DNA of 64,000 nt from Phenylobacterium sp. (GCF_025934275.1 NZ_JAICYI010000001.1:103416-167415), one strand, 5' to 3'. Numbered from the stretch's first letter, positions 39,449 to 48,864 are shown. Numbers and translations are program-made. The notes: generated by a model not told the origin, from the letters alone.

Positions 39449-40632
39449 GGCAGCGCCTCGGCGATCTTCCGGGCGAGCCGGCGGGCCACCTCGGCCTTGG
39501 GCGCGCGCTCCCAGCGCTCGATCCCGGCGGCGCTGACGATCGCCACCGCGTTCGCCTCGCCGCCCATGGTCCCCTCGACGCTGACGTCGTTGGCGACGAT
39601 CCAGTCGCAGCCCTTCTTCTGCAGCTTCGCCTTGGCGTTGGCCTCCACGTCGTCGGTCTCGGCCGCGAAGCCGACCACCAGCCGCGGCCGCCGCTCGGCC
39701 CTCGACAGCGTCGCCAAGATGTCGGGGTTCTCGACGAGCGCGATCGGCGGCGGGCCGGCGGCGCCCTTCTTGATCTTGCGCGTCCCGCAGCTTTCCGGGC
39801 GCCAGTCCGCCACGGCGGCCACGCAGACCGCGATCTCGGCCGGCAGCGCCGCCTCGCAGGCCTCGAGCATCTCTCGCGCGGTCTCCACCTCCACCCGGCT
39901 GACGCCCGCGGGGGCGGCCAGCGCGGTGGGTCCGCTCACCAGCACGACGTCCGCTCCCAGCGCCGCCAGAGCCCCCGCGATCGCATAGCCCTGCTTACCG
40001 GACGAGCGGTTGGTGATCACCCGCACCGGATCGATCGGCTCGGCGGTCGGCCCCGCGGTGACGATGGCCCGCTTGCCGGCCAGCGGGCGGCCGGAGGAGA
40101 GCGCCGCCGCCACGGCCTCGAAGATCGCCAGCGGCTCGGCCATGCGCCCGGGCCCGTACTCGCCGCAGGCCATGGCCCCCTCCTCGGGTCCCACGAAGGC
40201 GACGCCGTCGGCCCGCAGCCGGTCGAAATTCCGCCGCGTCGCCGGATGCCGCCACATCCGCACGTTCATCGCCGGCGCCATCACGACCGGCTTGTCGGTG
40301 GCCAGCAGCGCCGTCGAGGCGAGGTCGTCGGCCAGGCCGTTGGCGGCCTTGGCCATCAGGTCGGCCGTGGCCGGCGCGACCACCACCAGGTCGGCCTGGC
40401 GGGAGAGCTCGATGTGGCCCATCTCCGCCTCGTCGGTCAGGGAGAAGAGCTCGGCGTAGACCTTGTCCTCGCAGAGCGCCGAAAGCGACAGGGGCGTCAC
40501 GAACTGCGCCCCGGCCCGGGTGAGGATCGGCCGGACGGCGATCCCCGCCTTTCTCAGCAGCCGGACGAGTTCGAGCGCCTTGTAGGCCGCGATCCCGCCG
40601 CCGACGATCAGGAGGATTCGCTTCTGGTCCAA
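39445..40632 (-). CDS. coaBC: Bifunctional phosphopantothenoylcysteine decarboxylase/synthetase CoaBC
   Basis: CoaBC makes phosphopantetheine for coenzyme A. The N-terminal flavodoxin-like CoaC half (about 1-180) has [38 protein letters not shown] (active-site region) and [19 protein letters not shown] (substrate clamp with the Cys). The C-terminal CoaB half (about 187-395) has [21 protein letters not shown] and VAAVADWRP. The start is a TTG at 40632 ([12 protein letters not shown]); no ATG/GTG lies in frame at the right place, so a TTG start is the best reading. It is followed by dut with 4-nt overlap. Confidence 0.95.
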   Translation of the reverse strand: MDQKRILLIVGGGIAAYKALELVRLLRKAGIAVRPILTRAGAQFVTPLSLSALCEDKVYAELFSLTDEAEMGHIELSRQADLVVVAPATADLMAKAANGLADDLASTALLATDKPVVMAPAMNVRMWRHPATRRNFDRLRADGVAFVGPEEGAMACGEYGPGRMAEPLAIFEAVAAALSSGRPLAGKRAIVTAGPTAEPIDPVRVITNRSSGKQGYAIAGALAALGADVVLVSGPTALAAPAGVSRVEVETAREMLEACEAALPAEIAVCVAAVADWRPESCGTRKIKKGAAGPPPIALVENPDILATLSRAERRPRLVVGFAAETDDVEANAKAKLQKKGCDWIVANDVSVEGTMGGEANAVAIVSAAGIERWERAPKAEVARRLARKIAEALP

Positions 40633-40799
40633 GGCTTGCTGGCCCCTGCGTTGTCGCGCGCCCGCTTTACGCCAGAACCCCGGGCGCCGACAAATCGCCC
40701 GAGACCCCGCGAGGCCTCCTTCGAAAATTGACTCGACAAGGCCGTCGTTCTCTGTTCTTAGTTTGTTCCAAAGCTTCGCTGTATCAGGAGAAGAACACG

Positions 40800-41390
40800 A
40801 TGGCTGGGGTGAAGACGGCGCTCGGATTGGCGCTCTCGATTTCGGCGGCGGCGCTGCTGGGCGCCTGCGACAACGGCCCGTCGGCCGTGCACGCCGCTGC
40901 GACGGCCGATCAGGCCGCGCCCGCCGCCCCCTCCGGCGGCCCGGATTACCGCCGCGCCGCCTATGCGAGCCGCGACCGGGGCGATGCCGGCGTCGACCAC
41001 CGCAAGGACGAGGTCAAGCTCGTCGAGGGCAAGCCGCTGTGGGCAGCCTCGCGCCGCTATTCGGCCGAAGACAACGCCCAGCGCGCGTTCGAGCGCAACG
41101 GGGCTGCGTTCGGCGCCCGCACCGAAGCGCAGTTCATCCGCAAGGCGCACGACTTCGTCGACCATCCGCCGGCCGGCACGCTGACGCTCACCCGCGCCAA
41201 CGGCGACATCCTGTTCTACGATCCGAAGGGCAACGTGTTCGCCGTCGCCAGCAAGGAGGGCGCGCCGCGCACCATGTTCAAGCCGGACGACGGCATGGCG
41301 TACTGGCAGCAGCAGAAGGACCGGGAGTCCAAGTCCCAGACCGCCCGGTCCGATCACCGCTCCCGCCGCGCCGCCGACGACGAGGCCTAG
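40800..41390 (+). CDS. Lipoprotein with polymorphic-toxin-like C-terminal domain
   Basis: The 196-residue protein has a lipoprotein signal (LSISAAALLGAC, lipid Cys at 23), a Pro/Ala-rich spacer and a compact domain (about 85-180): NAQRAFERNGAAFGARTEAQ, FIRKAHDFVDHPPAG, TLTRANGDILFYDPKGNVFA, GAPRTMFKPDDGMAYW. The order FERHG-FG, KAHDF, R-x-NGD-x-x-YDP-x-x-N-x-F and R-T-x-FKP resembles nuclease-like modules seen at the C-termini of some polymorphic toxins; this is recalled similarity, not a search. No immunity gene is evident next to it. AGGAG precedes the ATG by 9 nt. TTGACT at 40728-40733 may be the -35 of its promoter. Confidence 0.6.
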   Translation: MAGVKTALGLALSISAAALLGACDNGPSAVHAAATADQAAPAAPSGGPDYRRAAYASRDRGDAGVDHRKDEVKLVEGKPLWAASRRYSAEDNAQRAFERNGAAFGARTEAQFIRKAHDFVDHPPAGTLTLTRANGDILFYDPKGNVFAVASKEGAPRTMFKPDDGMAYWQQQKDRESKSQTARSDHRSRRAADDEA

Positions 41391-41403
41391 GCTGCGGCAG
41401 ACT

Positions 41404-41560
41404 CGAAAGGCGAACCGCGGAAAACGCGGAAGGACGCGAAAAACAGGGATGATCCGAGGCGCCGAGGGGTCTTAATCGATCAAGCCCGTGGCGCGATCGT
41501 TACGGTTGGCCGCGGCCGCGCCACATTCCGCGCATTTCCGCGGTTCCGGAGCGCCTTTCG
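41404..41560. repeat. MITE-like inverted-repeat element (157 bp)
   Basis: The ends are CGAAAGGCG (41404-41412) and CGCCTTTCG (41552-41560), exact reverse complements. Inside them GAACCGCGGAAAACGCGGAA (41412-41431) pairs with TTCCGCGCATTTCCGCGGTTCC (41526-41547) with a few mismatches. The centre (about 90 bp) has no ORF of note. This is the whole non-coding gap between the lipoprotein gene and the converging ubiB. It could be a small mobile element or a large transcript-end hairpin. Confidence 0.55.
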
Positions 41561-41605
41561 TGTGGTGCGTGGTAGCAACCGGCACGACCCGCGCCGCCTC
41601 GCGGC

Positions 41606-43120
41606 TCAGTGGTGCAGCAAGAGCACGCCGAGCAGGAAGGCCGCGCCGGACAGCAGGGCGCCCAGGGCGAACCAGGGCAGCGGCGAGATGTGGTGGATCT
41701 CGTGGATCACCCGCTCGGCCTTGAGGAACGGCGCCTCGGCCATCTTCGCGAGGCTGCGGGCCGCGCCCGCCAGGTCTTCGGCGAAACGCCGGACCTGCGT
41801 CACCGGCGACAGCTCGCGGGTGATCCAGCGGCGCACCACCGGCTCGGCCGCCGACCAGATGTCGTGGTCGGGATAGATCCGCCGCGCCACCCCCTCGACG
41901 GTCATCATGGTCTTCTGCAGCAGCACGAGCTCGGGCCGCAGCCGCATGTCGAAGAGCGCGGTGATCTCGAACAGCTGGGTCAGCACCCGGCTCATCGCGA
42001 CCTCGCTGGCGGCGCGTCCGAACACCGGCTCGCCCACCGCCCGCAGCGCCTGGGCGAAGGCCGGGACGCTGTGGCCGGCCGGCACGTAGCCCGCCTCGAA
42101 ATGCACCCGTGCGACCCGCTCGTAGTCGCGCTCCAGAAAGCCCCAGAGGATCTCCGCCAGGTAGCGCCGCTCGGACGCGCCCAGCCGGCCGATGATGCCG
42201 AAGTCCACGGCCGTCAGCTGGGCCGGCGGGGCCACGAACAGGTTGCCCTCGTGCAGGTCGGCGTGGAACACGCCGTGGTCGAGCGCCTGGGCGAGAAAGG
42301 CGCGGATCAGGTTGTCGGCCAGCGCCTTGCGGTCCAGCCCCGGCTGATCGAGCGCGCCCGCGTCCGACAGCGGGACGCCCTTGGCCCACTCCATGGTCAG
42401 CACGCGCTTGCCGACGCCCTCCCAGACGACGGCCGGCGCGCGCATGTAGCCGTCCTTGGCCATCACCTCGCAGAGCTCGTCGGCGCCCGCCGCCTCCAGC
42501 CTGAGGTCGAGCTCGAGCTCGGTCGCGCGGATGACGGTCGCGGCGAACGCCCGCGGCTCCAGGCGCCGGGCCGGCGCAGCCCAGCGCTCAACCAGCCGCG
42601 CCGCCAGCGCCAGCGCCTCGGCGTCCTCGGCCACCCGCCGGGCGATCCCGGGCCGCAGCACCTTGACCGCCACGTTGCGGCCGTCGAGCAGCACGGCCTC
42701 GTGCGCCTGCGCCAGAGATGCCGCGGCCACCGGCTCGCCGAAGCGGGCGAACAGGCTCTCGATCGGCCGCCCGAGGGCATGCTCCACCTCCGCCCGGGCG
42801 AGCGCCGTCGGGAACGGGTCGAGCCGGTCCTTCAGCCGCGAGAGATCCTCGGCGAACTGCGGTCCGAAGATGTCCGCGCGGGTGGAGAGCAGCTGGCCGA
42901 GCTTGATCGCCACCGGCCCAAGGCTCTCCAGCGCCCGCGCCAGCCGCTCGCCGGGCCGCCCCGCCTGGGCCTCCCGCCCCGCGAGCAGCCGCAGGGCGTT
43001 CGAGAGGGTGCGCACGCCGGATGAATAGAGCGGATCCAGCTCGCGGGGCAGCAGCGCGTCGCTGCGCGCCAGGGTCCAGGCCGCGCCGATCAGACGGCCG
43101 AAAGCCGCAGGCCCGCTCAT
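41606..43120 (-). CDS. ubiB: Ubiquinone biosynthesis kinase-like protein UbiB
   Basis: UbiB is an atypical (ADCK/ABC1) protein kinase-like ATPase needed for ubiquinone production. The 504-residue product has the KxGQ motif (AIKLGQLLSTRADIFG), an ALA/ASLAQAHEAVLL nucleotide segment, VAVKVLRPGI (Lys), ELDLRLEAAGADEL, FHADLHEGNLFV (catalytic loop), VDFGIIGRL (metal Asp), and two C-terminal membrane helices (LPWFALGALLSGAAFLLGVL). It lies 5 nt after ubiE on the same strand, so the two are one unit, as in many alphaproteobacteria. Start ATG at 43120. Confidence 0.96.
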   Translation of the reverse strand: MSGPAAFGRLIGAAWTLARSDALLPRELDPLYSSGVRTLSNALRLLAGREAQAGRPGERLARALESLGPVAIKLGQLLSTRADIFGPQFAEDLSRLKDRLDPFPTALARAEVEHALGRPIESLFARFGEPVAAASLAQAHEAVLLDGRNVAVKVLRPGIARRVAEDAEALALAARLVERWAAPARRLEPRAFAATVIRATELELDLRLEAAGADELCEVMAKDGYMRAPAVVWEGVGKRVLTMEWAKGVPLSDAGALDQPGLDRKALADNLIRAFLAQALDHGVFHADLHEGNLFVAPPAQLTAVDFGIIGRLGASERRYLAEILWGFLERDYERVARVHFEAGYVPAGHSVPAFAQALRAVGEPVFGRAASEVAMSRVLTQLFEITALFDMRLRPELVLLQKTMMTVEGVARRIYPDHDIWSAAEPVVRRWITRELSPVTQVRRFAEDLAGAARSLAKMAEAPFLKAERVIHEIHHISPLPWFALGALLSGAAFLLGVLLLHH

Positions 43121-43125
43121 CGGGC

Positions 43126-43884
43126 TCAGATCGCCCGCGCCGTGTGCAGGGCCGCCACGCCCCCGGAGAAGTTGGTCACGTCCACGAGCGAGAACCCGGC
43201 CTGCCGGATCATGCCGGCGAACCGCGCCTGGTCCGGGAAGCGGCGGATGCTCTCCACCAGGTACTGGTAGGCCTCGCGGTCGCCGGCGACCCGCGCGCCG
43301 ATCTCGGGGATCACCTTGAAGGAATAGGCGTCATAGGCGCGCCGCAGGGCCGCGGTGACCGGCCTGGAGAACTCCAGGCACAGGAACCGGCCGCCGGGCT
43401 TCAGCACCCGTCGAGCCTCGCGCAGCGCCGCGGAGATGTCGGTGACGTTGCGGATGCCGAAGGCGATCACATAGGCCTCGGCGCAGGCCCCGGGCAGCGG
43501 CAGCGCCTGGGCGTCGCCCACCGCCCAGCAGATTTCCGGCGCGACGCCGCGCGCCCGGCCGGCGGCGATCATCTCGGCATTGTAGTCGACGACCAGCACC
43601 TTCGCGTCCGGGCCGCCGCGGCGCAGCTGCGCGCGCCTGGCCATCCGCGCCAGCCGGCGCGCGATGTCGCCGGTGCCCCCCGCGCAGTCGATGATCGTCT
43701 CGCCGGGCTGCGGGTTGAGCCGGGCCGCGACCGCATCCTTCCAGAGCCGGTGCACGCCCGCGCTCATCAGGTCGTTCATCAGGTCGTAGCGGCGCGCCAC
43801 CCGGTCGAAGACGCCGCGCACCAGGCTCGGCTTGGCCTTGGGGTCGACGTCGCGGAATCCGAAGGTGGCGGGGGCTTCGGTCAT
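43126..43884 (-). CDS. ubiE: Ubiquinone/menaquinone biosynthesis C-methyltransferase UbiE
   Basis: UbiE is the SAM-dependent C-methyltransferase of the quinone ring. The 252-residue protein shows [20 protein letters not shown] (family signature), [18 protein letters not shown] (SAM loop), the VVDYNAEMI Asp, [10 protein letters not shown] and [14 protein letters not shown] (second signature). The frame is open to 43935 but that extension would overlap mutM on the other strand; the ATG at 43884 begins the conserved domain with a normal length. It is the first gene of ubiE-ubiB and diverges from mutM over 62 bp. Confidence 0.96.
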   Translation of the reverse strand: MTEAPATFGFRDVDPKAKPSLVRGVFDRVARRYDLMNDLMSAGVHRLWKDAVAARLNPQPGETIIDCAGGTGDIARRLARMARRAQLRRGGPDAKVLVVDYNAEMIAAGRARGVAPEICWAVGDAQALPLPGACAEAYVIAFGIRNVTDISAALREARRVLKPGGRFLCLEFSRPVTAALRRAYDAYSFKVIPEIGARVAGDREAYQYLVESIRRFPDQARFAGMIRQAGFSLVDVTNFSGGVAALHTARAI

Positions 43885-43946
43885 GCGCGCCGTCTTAGAC
43901 CGGCGGCCCTTGGCGCGCCATCCCGGCCGTGCCAAGGCTTGGCGAC

Positions 43947-44810
43947 ATGCCTGAACTGCCCGAGGTCGAAACCGTTCGGGGCGGCCTGGCCCCCGTGCTC
44001 GAGGGCCAGAGACTGGCCCACGTGGAGGCGCGCCGCCCCGACCTGCGCTTCCCGCTGCCGCAGAATTTCGTCCAGGCGCTCACCGGCGCGCGCGTCGTCC
44101 GGCTGGAGCGCCGCGCCAAATATCTGCTGGCCCGTCTCGATCGCGAGGACACGCTGGTCATGCACCTCGGCATGAGCGGCCGCTTCGAGATCGCCGGCGC
44201 GCGCGGGGCCGACCGGCCGGGCGAGTTCCACTACGCCGCCGTTCCGGATCCGAGGCACGCCCATGTCGTCTTCGAGACCGACGTCGGGACCAAGATCACC
44301 TATTACGACCCGCGCCGCTTCGGCTACATGGCGCTCGTCAACACCGCGACCATGGACCTGCATCCCTGGTTCGCGGGCCTCGGCCCGGAGCCGCTGTCTG
44401 AGGGCTTCGACGCGGCTCACCTCGTGCGGGCCTTCGCGGGGCGCCGGCAGGGCCCCAAGACCCTGCTGCTCGACCAGAGAATCGTGGCCGGGCTCGGCAA
44501 CATCTATGTCTGCGAGGCGCTGCACCGGGCACGGATCTCGCCGTTCCGCGCCGCCGGCCGCATCTCGCGTCCCAGGCTGGCGCGGCTGGTCGCGGCGGTG
44601 AAGGCGGTGCTCGCCGAGGCCATCGCCGCCGGCGGCTCGAGCCTGCGCGACTACGCCCAGGCCGATGGCGCGCTGGGCTATTTCCAGCACCGTTTCCGGG
44701 TCTACGACCGGGCCGGCCGGCCATGCGCGAACCCGGGCTGCGAGGGGGTGATCGCCCGCCGCGTCCAGGCGGGCCGCTCCACCTTCCACTGCCCGGTCTG
44801 CCAGCGATGA
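43947..44810 (+). CDS. mutM: Formamidopyrimidine-DNA glycosylase (Fpg/MutM)
   Basis: MutM removes 8-oxoguanine and formamidopyrimidines from DNA. The 287-residue enzyme begins [10 protein letters not shown], where Pro2 becomes the catalytic N-terminus after Met removal and Glu3 is the acid. Next come [10 protein letters not shown], the helix-two-turn-helix with [20 protein letters not shown], and the C-terminal zinc finger with [20 protein letters not shown] and CPVC. The upstream ATG at 43929 would prevent Pro at the N-terminus, so 43947 is the right start. Its stop overlaps the next gene's ATG (ATGA). Confidence 0.98.
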   Translation: MPELPEVETVRGGLAPVLEGQRLAHVEARRPDLRFPLPQNFVQALTGARVVRLERRAKYLLARLDREDTLVMHLGMSGRFEIAGARGADRPGEFHYAAVPDPRHAHVVFETDVGTKITYYDPRRFGYMALVNTATMDLHPWFAGLGPEPLSEGFDAAHLVRAFAGRRQGPKTLLLDQRIVAGLGNIYVCEALHRARISPFRAAGRISRPRLARLVAAVKAVLAEAIAAGGSSLRDYAQADGALGYFQHRFRVYDRAGRPCANPGCEGVIARRVQAGRSTFHCPVCQR

Positions 44811-45688
44811 GGCGCCGCGTCCGCGCGCTCTGGGGGGCGATCCTGCTCACCGCGGGCCTGCTGGCGGGAGCGCCGCTCGCCGCGGCCGAGCCGCCGGTCT
44901 GGGTCGTCAAGTCCCACCGCGCGCAGGTGGTGCTGTTCGGCTCCGTGCATGTCCTGCCGCCGGGCCTGATCTGGGAGCCGCCGGCCCTGAAGCGCGCCAT
45001 CGCCCGGGCCGACGAGATCTGGTTCGAGCTTCCGGTCGATGCGGCGACCCAGGCGAGGACCGCCGAGCTCGCCACGCACCTGGGCGTGCTCGCGCCCGAC
45101 CAGTCGTTGTTCAGGCTGGTCGGGCCGGCCGACGCGACCCGCATGTCCCGCGTGGCTGACGCCTACGGGGTCTCGACCATGCTCCTGGACCGGCTGCAGC
45201 CCTGGCTTGCGGAGATCGCGCTGGCCGGCGCGACCTATCGCAAGGCGGGCGCCGACACCAGTTCCGGCGTGGAGCAAGCGATCGAGGCCGAGGCGCCGCG
45301 CGCCGCCCGGCGGTTCGCCTTCGAGACGCCGGAGCAGCAGCTGAAGATCTTCGCCGAGACTCCGCTGCCCGAGCAGGTCGCTTCCCTCGACGAGACCGTC
45401 AAGGAGATGGAATCCGATCCCGACGAGTTCGCCAGCCTGCTCCGCGCCTGGATGGCCGGTGACGTGGCGGCCCTGGATCGCGAGGCCCTGCGGCCCTTGC
45501 GGCAAGCCTCCCCGGACCTCTTCCGGCGCATCGTGGTCGAGCGCAACGAGCGCTGGCTGAAGGTGATCCGCGGCCGCCTCAAGGGGCACGGCCGCACCGT
45601 GATCGTGGTCGGCGTCGGCCACCTGATCGGGCCTGAAGGCCTGCCGGCCCGCCTGAGGTCGCTTGGCTATTCCGTCGAGGGGCCTTAA
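44807..45688 (+). CDS. TraB/GumN-family protein, exported
   Basis: The 293-residue protein starts with a signal peptide ([20 protein letters not shown]). TraB/GumN landmarks are [20 protein letters not shown] near residue 40 (GSxH motif) and [20 protein letters not shown] at the C-terminus (GxGHLxG). The family has been linked to metal-dependent hydrolase activity (distantly related to TIKI), but function in bacteria is not established. The ATG overlaps the mutM stop by 4 nt, implying co-translation, though no functional tie to DNA repair is obvious. Confidence 0.85.
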   Translation: MRRRVRALWGAILLTAGLLAGAPLAAAEPPVWVVKSHRAQVVLFGSVHVLPPGLIWEPPALKRAIARADEIWFELPVDAATQARTAELATHLGVLAPDQSLFRLVGPADATRMSRVADAYGVSTMLLDRLQPWLAEIALAGATYRKAGADTSSGVEQAIEAEAPRAARRFAFETPEQQLKIFAETPLPEQVASLDETVKEMESDPDEFASLLRAWMAGDVAALDREALRPLRQASPDLFRRIVVERNERWLKVIRGRLKGHGRTVIVVGVGHLIGPEGLPARLRSLGYSVEGP

Positions 45689-45720
45689 GCGGCCGAAACG
45701 AGACCCACCCGGAGCCCGCC

Positions 45721-46497
45721 ATGAGCTTTGAGACCCTCATCGTCGAGCGCGACGAAGCCGTGACCCTGATCCGGCTGAACCGACCGCAGGCGCTGAACGC
45801 GCTGAACGGCCGCCTCCTGCAGGAGCTCGCCCAGGCGCTGGACGAGGCGGAGGCCGACGAGGCCGTCCGTTGCCTCGTGCTCACCGGCTCCGAGCGGGCG
45901 TTCGCGGCCGGCGCGGACATCAAGGAGATGTCCGACAAGACCTACGCGCAGATGTTCGCCACCGACTTCTTCACCGCCGGCGCGCGCCGGCTGGAGCAGG
46001 TCCGCAAGCCGATCATCGCCGCGGTCGCCGGCTACGCCCTGGGCGGCGGCTGCGAGCTCGCCATGCTCTGCGACTTCATCATCGCCGCCGACACCGCCAA
46101 GTTCGGCCAGCCGGAGATCAACCTGGGCGTCATGCCCGGCATCGGCGGCACCCAGCGCCTGACCCGCTTCGTCGGCAAATCGAAGGCCATGGAAATGGTG
46201 CTCACCGCCCGCATGATGGACGCCGCCGAGGCGGAGCGCGCCGGCCTCGTCTCGCGCGTCGTGCCGGTCGATAGGCTGATCGAGGAGGCGATGGCCGCCG
46301 CCAAGAAGATCGCCGCCCAGTCGCCGCTGGCCGTGATGATGAACAAGGAGTTGGTGAACGCCGCCTACGAGACCACGCTTTCGACCGGCGTCGCCATGGA
46401 GCGGCGGCTGTTCCATTCACTGTTCGCCTTCGATGACCAGAAGGAGGGCATGGCCGCCTTCCTCGAAAAGCGGCCGCCGACGTTCACCGGGCGCTAG
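45721..46497 (+). CDS. Enoyl-CoA hydratase
   Basis: The 258-residue crotonase-fold enzyme hydrates trans-2-enoyl-CoA in fatty-acid or amino-acid breakdown. It has the CoA/oxyanion loop [34 protein letters not shown] with the first catalytic Glu, and the signature [20 protein letters not shown] with the second Glu, so it is a true hydratase, not an isomerase. It lies in front of rpsT and dnaA, a position also seen in Caulobacter. CCCGGAG precedes the ATG. It reads in the same direction as mutM and TraB/GumN. Confidence 0.94.
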   Translation: MSFETLIVERDEAVTLIRLNRPQALNALNGRLLQELAQALDEAEADEAVRCLVLTGSERAFAAGADIKEMSDKTYAQMFATDFFTAGARRLEQVRKPIIAAVAGYALGGGCELAMLCDFIIAADTAKFGQPEINLGVMPGIGGTQRLTRFVGKSKAMEMVLTARMMDAAEAERAGLVSRVVPVDRLIEEAMAAAKKIAAQSPLAVMMNKELVNAAYETTLSTGVAMERRLFHSLFAFDDQKEGMAAFLEKRPPTFTGR

Positions 46498-46526
46498 CCG
46501 CCCACGGGCTGCGGGGCGTCGCGGCA

Positions 46527-46555
46527 TTGACCCGAGCCCGCCCCCCGCGTATATC
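46527..46555 (+). promoter_or_regulatory. Promoter of rpsT
   Basis: TTGACC (46527-46532) and TATATC (46550-46555) are exactly 17 bp apart in the gap between the enoyl-CoA hydratase gene and rpsT. The transcript would have a leader of about 55 nt. This is one of the best housekeeping promoters in the window. Confidence 0.7.
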
Positions 46556-46616
46556 CGCGCCTCCGATTTTGACGCCCGGCGCGCCGGGCGCGACGCATTT
46601 TGCAAAGAGCTGAAGT

Positions 46617-46886
46617 ATGGCCAACACGCCCGGCGCCAAGAAGGCGGTCCGCAAGATCGCCCGCCGCACCGAAGTCAACAAATCGCGCCGCTCGCGGGTG
46701 CGGACCTACCTGCGGATGTTCGAGGAAGCGATCAGCGCCGGCGACGCGGGGAAGGCCCGGGCGGCGTTCATCGAGGCCCAGTCGGAGGTGATGCGCGCCG
46801 TGTCCCGGGGCGTGATCCACAAGAACACCGGCTCGCGGAAGGTCTCGCGGCTGGCGGCCCAGTTGAAGAAGCTCTCGGCCGCGTGA
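46617..46886 (+). CDS. rpsT: 30S ribosomal protein S20
   Basis: The 89-residue protein starts [20 protein letters not shown] and is strongly basic in its first third ([15 protein letters not shown]), with the conserved [19 protein letters not shown] near the end. These are S20 traits, and the length is normal. S20 binds 16S rRNA early in 30S assembly. It has a strong promoter at 46527-46555 and an intrinsic terminator at 46943-46968, so it is a one-gene transcript. It lies directly before dnaA, as in Caulobacter. No strong Shine-Dalgarno is visible; AAGAG lies 12 nt upstream of the ATG. Confidence 0.98.
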   Translation: MANTPGAKKAVRKIARRTEVNKSRRSRVRTYLRMFEEAISAGDAGKARAAFIEAQSEVMRAVSRGVIHKNTGSRKVSRLAAQLKKLSAA

Positions 46887-46942
46887 GCGCGTCTGCCGGG
46901 CGGAGCTCACCCCGGCTGATCCCATAGGAATTGGACCCACCG

Positions 46943-46968
46943 AAAAGCGCCCGCCCGGGCGCTTTTTT
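46943..46968 (+). terminator. Rho-independent terminator of rpsT
   Basis: AAAAGCGCCC (46943-46952), loop GCCC, then GGGCGCTTTT (46957-46966) followed by two more T residues give a 10-bp stem with a T-run, 57 nt after the rpsT stop. Confidence 0.92.
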
Positions 46969-47297
46969 ATGCCCTCCCCGGGCCAGCCTGGTGCGACTCA
47001 TGCGGCGAAAGTTCCCACCTTCGGCGGCCCAAAAGCAGAGTTTCCCTTTGCGCAAAAAGGGCTGGCGGCGAGTCAACGAAAATATCAAGCAGGGCCGCTA
47101 AGAATCCCCGTTGACCGGCCTTTCCCCCCGACTAGTCTCACAGGTCTTACAGGCGTCTTGAACTGATCCCGGATCAAAAAACGGGGCGCCGGCGGAGCTC
47201 ATGCGTTCGCCGGATAAGAGCTTGTGCGTGCTGAGAAAAAGCCGACTGGGGCGTGGGGTCTCGGGGGTCGGCCGGCGGGTGGATGGGGTTGGCAGGG
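46969..47297 (+). promoter_or_regulatory. dnaA upstream region with three GAnTC (CcrM-type) sites
   Basis: The 329-bp gap holds no gene. GACTC (46995-46999), GAGTC (47070-47074) and GAATC (47102-47106) are CcrM methylation sites. TTGACC at 47112-47117 is followed 17 bp later by AGTCTC, a possible promoter just after the last site; the leader would be about 150 nt. In Caulobacter crescentus methylation state affects dnaA transcription, so the layout suggests the same control. A small hairpin CCCTTT/AAAGGG (47044-47061) is also present. No clear DnaA box was found. Confidence 0.6.
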
Positions 47298-48737
47298 ATG
47301 ATCAGCGGGGGGGCTGCGGGAGCTATGGCGAACGCGCCGGCTTCGGCCGTGTGGACAAGGACAAGCCAGGTTCTCAAGCATGAGTTGGGCGAAGCCACGT
47401 TCGGCTCCTGGCTCGGCCAGGCGTCGCTGCGTGAGATGGGCGACGAGGTGTGCCTGGTGGCGGCCACGGGGGTGGCGCGCGACTGGATCCGCCGGTATGC
47501 CTGGCGGCGCATCGGCGAGCTGTGGACGCAGCACGACCCGATGGGCCGTCGCCTGGACCTGAAGAGTCGCTTGGAGGTGGATTCCGTGGGCGCGTTCTCG
47601 GCGGCCATGCCGCCCGCCGCGGCCAATGCGCTTGCCGTGGCGCCGACCATTTTCGAGGTGGAGGCCGAGGTGGCGCCGGTGGCCGCCCGGCAGGGCCGGC
47701 TGCTCGGCCTGCAGGAGCGCTTCACCTTCGACACCTTCGTGGCTGGGCCGGCCAACGAGTTCGCCTATTCCGTGGCCCAGCGCGTCGCTTCCTGGGCCGA
47801 CGGCTACTTCAATCCGGTGCTGTTCCATGGCCCGTATGGATTCGGCAAGACCCACCTGCTGAACGCGCTGGCTTGGGCCGCCATCCGTCAGGAGCCCAGC
47901 CGGCGCGTGGTCTATCTGACCGCCGAGCGGTTCACGAGCACCTTCGTCAAGGCCCTGCAGGATCGCCAGACGGCGGCGTTCAAGGACGAGCTGCGCAACG
48001 CCGACCTGCTGCTCATCGACGACGTCCACTTCGTGGCCGGCAAGCCCACCACCCAGGAGGAGCTGTTCCACACGCTGATCGCGCTGGTGGAGGACGGCCG
48101 CCGCGTGGTGATGACCGCCGACCGCTCGCCGACCGAGATCTCCGAGATGGAGCCCAGGCTGCGCTCGCACCTGCAGGCGGGACTGGTCTGCGGCATCGAG
48201 CCCGCCGACCGCAACCTGCGGCTGGGCATCCTTCAGCGCAAGCTCGCCACGCTCGCCGGCCAGGGGGGCTTCCGGGCCGAGGCCCGGCCGGAGGTGCTGC
48301 AGTTCCTCGCCGACCGCTTTACCGACAGCGTTCGCGAGCTCGAGGGCGCGTTGAACACCCTCGTCGCCCGGGTCGGCAGCCAGCTGGCCGCGCTCACGCT
48401 CGATGACGCGCAATCGATCCTGCGGCCGCACCTCTCCTGCAACGAGCGGCGCGTCACGGTCGACATGATCCAGAAGCTGGTCGCCGAGCACTACAGCCTG
48501 AAACAGGCGGACCTGATCTCCGAGCGCCGGGCGCGCGCGGTCGCGCGTCCGCGGCAGGTCGCCATGTGGATCGCCAAGCAGGTGACGACGCGTTCGCTGC
48601 CCGATATCGGCCGCCGCTTCGGCGGCCGCGACCACACCACCGTGCTGCATGCGGTACGCCGCATCGAGTCGCTGAAGAGCGAGGACGCCGGCATCGCCCG
48701 CGACCTGGATGTCCTCTTGCGCAAGCTGCGCGGCTGA
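47298..48737 (+). CDS. dnaA: Chromosomal replication initiator protein DnaA
   Basis: DnaA opens the origin and also acts as a transcription factor. Domain I (VWTRTSQVLKHELGEATFGS, WIRRYAWRRIGELW) is followed by a short variable domain II, then the AAA+ domain with Walker A GPYGFGKTHLLNAL (about residue 178), Walker B LLLIDDVHFVAG, and the ELEGALNTLVAR sensor-2 region. Domain IV carries the box-binding signature GGRDHTTVLHAVRRIE near the C-terminus. Start is uncertain: ATG at 47298 (GGCAGGG just upstream; 479 residues) is taken, ATG at 47325 or 47283 would also fit. Monocistronic, with its own terminator. Confidence 0.96.
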   Translation: MISGGAAGAMANAPASAVWTRTSQVLKHELGEATFGSWLGQASLREMGDEVCLVAATGVARDWIRRYAWRRIGELWTQHDPMGRRLDLKSRLEVDSVGAFSAAMPPAAANALAVAPTIFEVEAEVAPVAARQGRLLGLQERFTFDTFVAGPANEFAYSVAQRVASWADGYFNPVLFHGPYGFGKTHLLNALAWAAIRQEPSRRVVYLTAERFTSTFVKALQDRQTAAFKDELRNADLLLIDDVHFVAGKPTTQEELFHTLIALVEDGRRVVMTADRSPTEISEMEPRLRSHLQAGLVCGIEPADRNLRLGILQRKLATLAGQGGFRAEARPEVLQFLADRFTDSVRELEGALNTLVARVGSQLAALTLDDAQSILRPHLSCNERRVTVDMIQKLVAEHYSLKQADLISERRARAVARPRQVAMWIAKQVTTRSLPDIGRRFGGRDHTTVLHAVRRIESLKSEDAGIARDLDVLLRKLRG

Positions 48738-48763
48738 GCCGAGTTACCCTGGAGAGAGACGGG

Positions 48764-48788
48764 AGGCCCGCCGCGAGGCGGGCCTTTT
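48764..48788 (+). terminator. Rho-independent terminator of dnaA
   Basis: AGGCCCGCC (48764-48772), loop GCGA, GGCGGGCCT (48777-48785) and TTT form a 9-bp GC-rich stem with a short T-run 27 nt after the dnaA stop. Confidence 0.88.
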
Positions 48789-48800
48789 GCTTGCCGCTCA

Positions 48801-48835
48801 AAGGAAAGGGGCGGCTGCATCACTGCAGCCGCCCC
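48801..48835 (-). terminator. Rho-independent terminator of pnp
   Basis: Arms GGGGCGGCTGCA (48808-48819) and TGCAGCCGCCCC (48824-48835) give a perfect 12-bp stem with a 4-nt loop. On the minus strand the stem is followed by TTTCCTTT, so it ends the leftward pnp transcript 30 nt after its stop. It lies back to back with the dnaA terminator. Confidence 0.88.
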
Positions 48836-48864
48836 GATCCGTTCCGCCGATGGGCTGAGGCGTC

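Noticed and set aside
46969..47297. A replication origin next to dnaA.
   Set aside because: No cluster of DnaA boxes (TTATCCACA or close) and no CtrA-type TTAA-N7-TTAA site is visible. In Caulobacter the origin lies away from dnaA, so its absence is expected.
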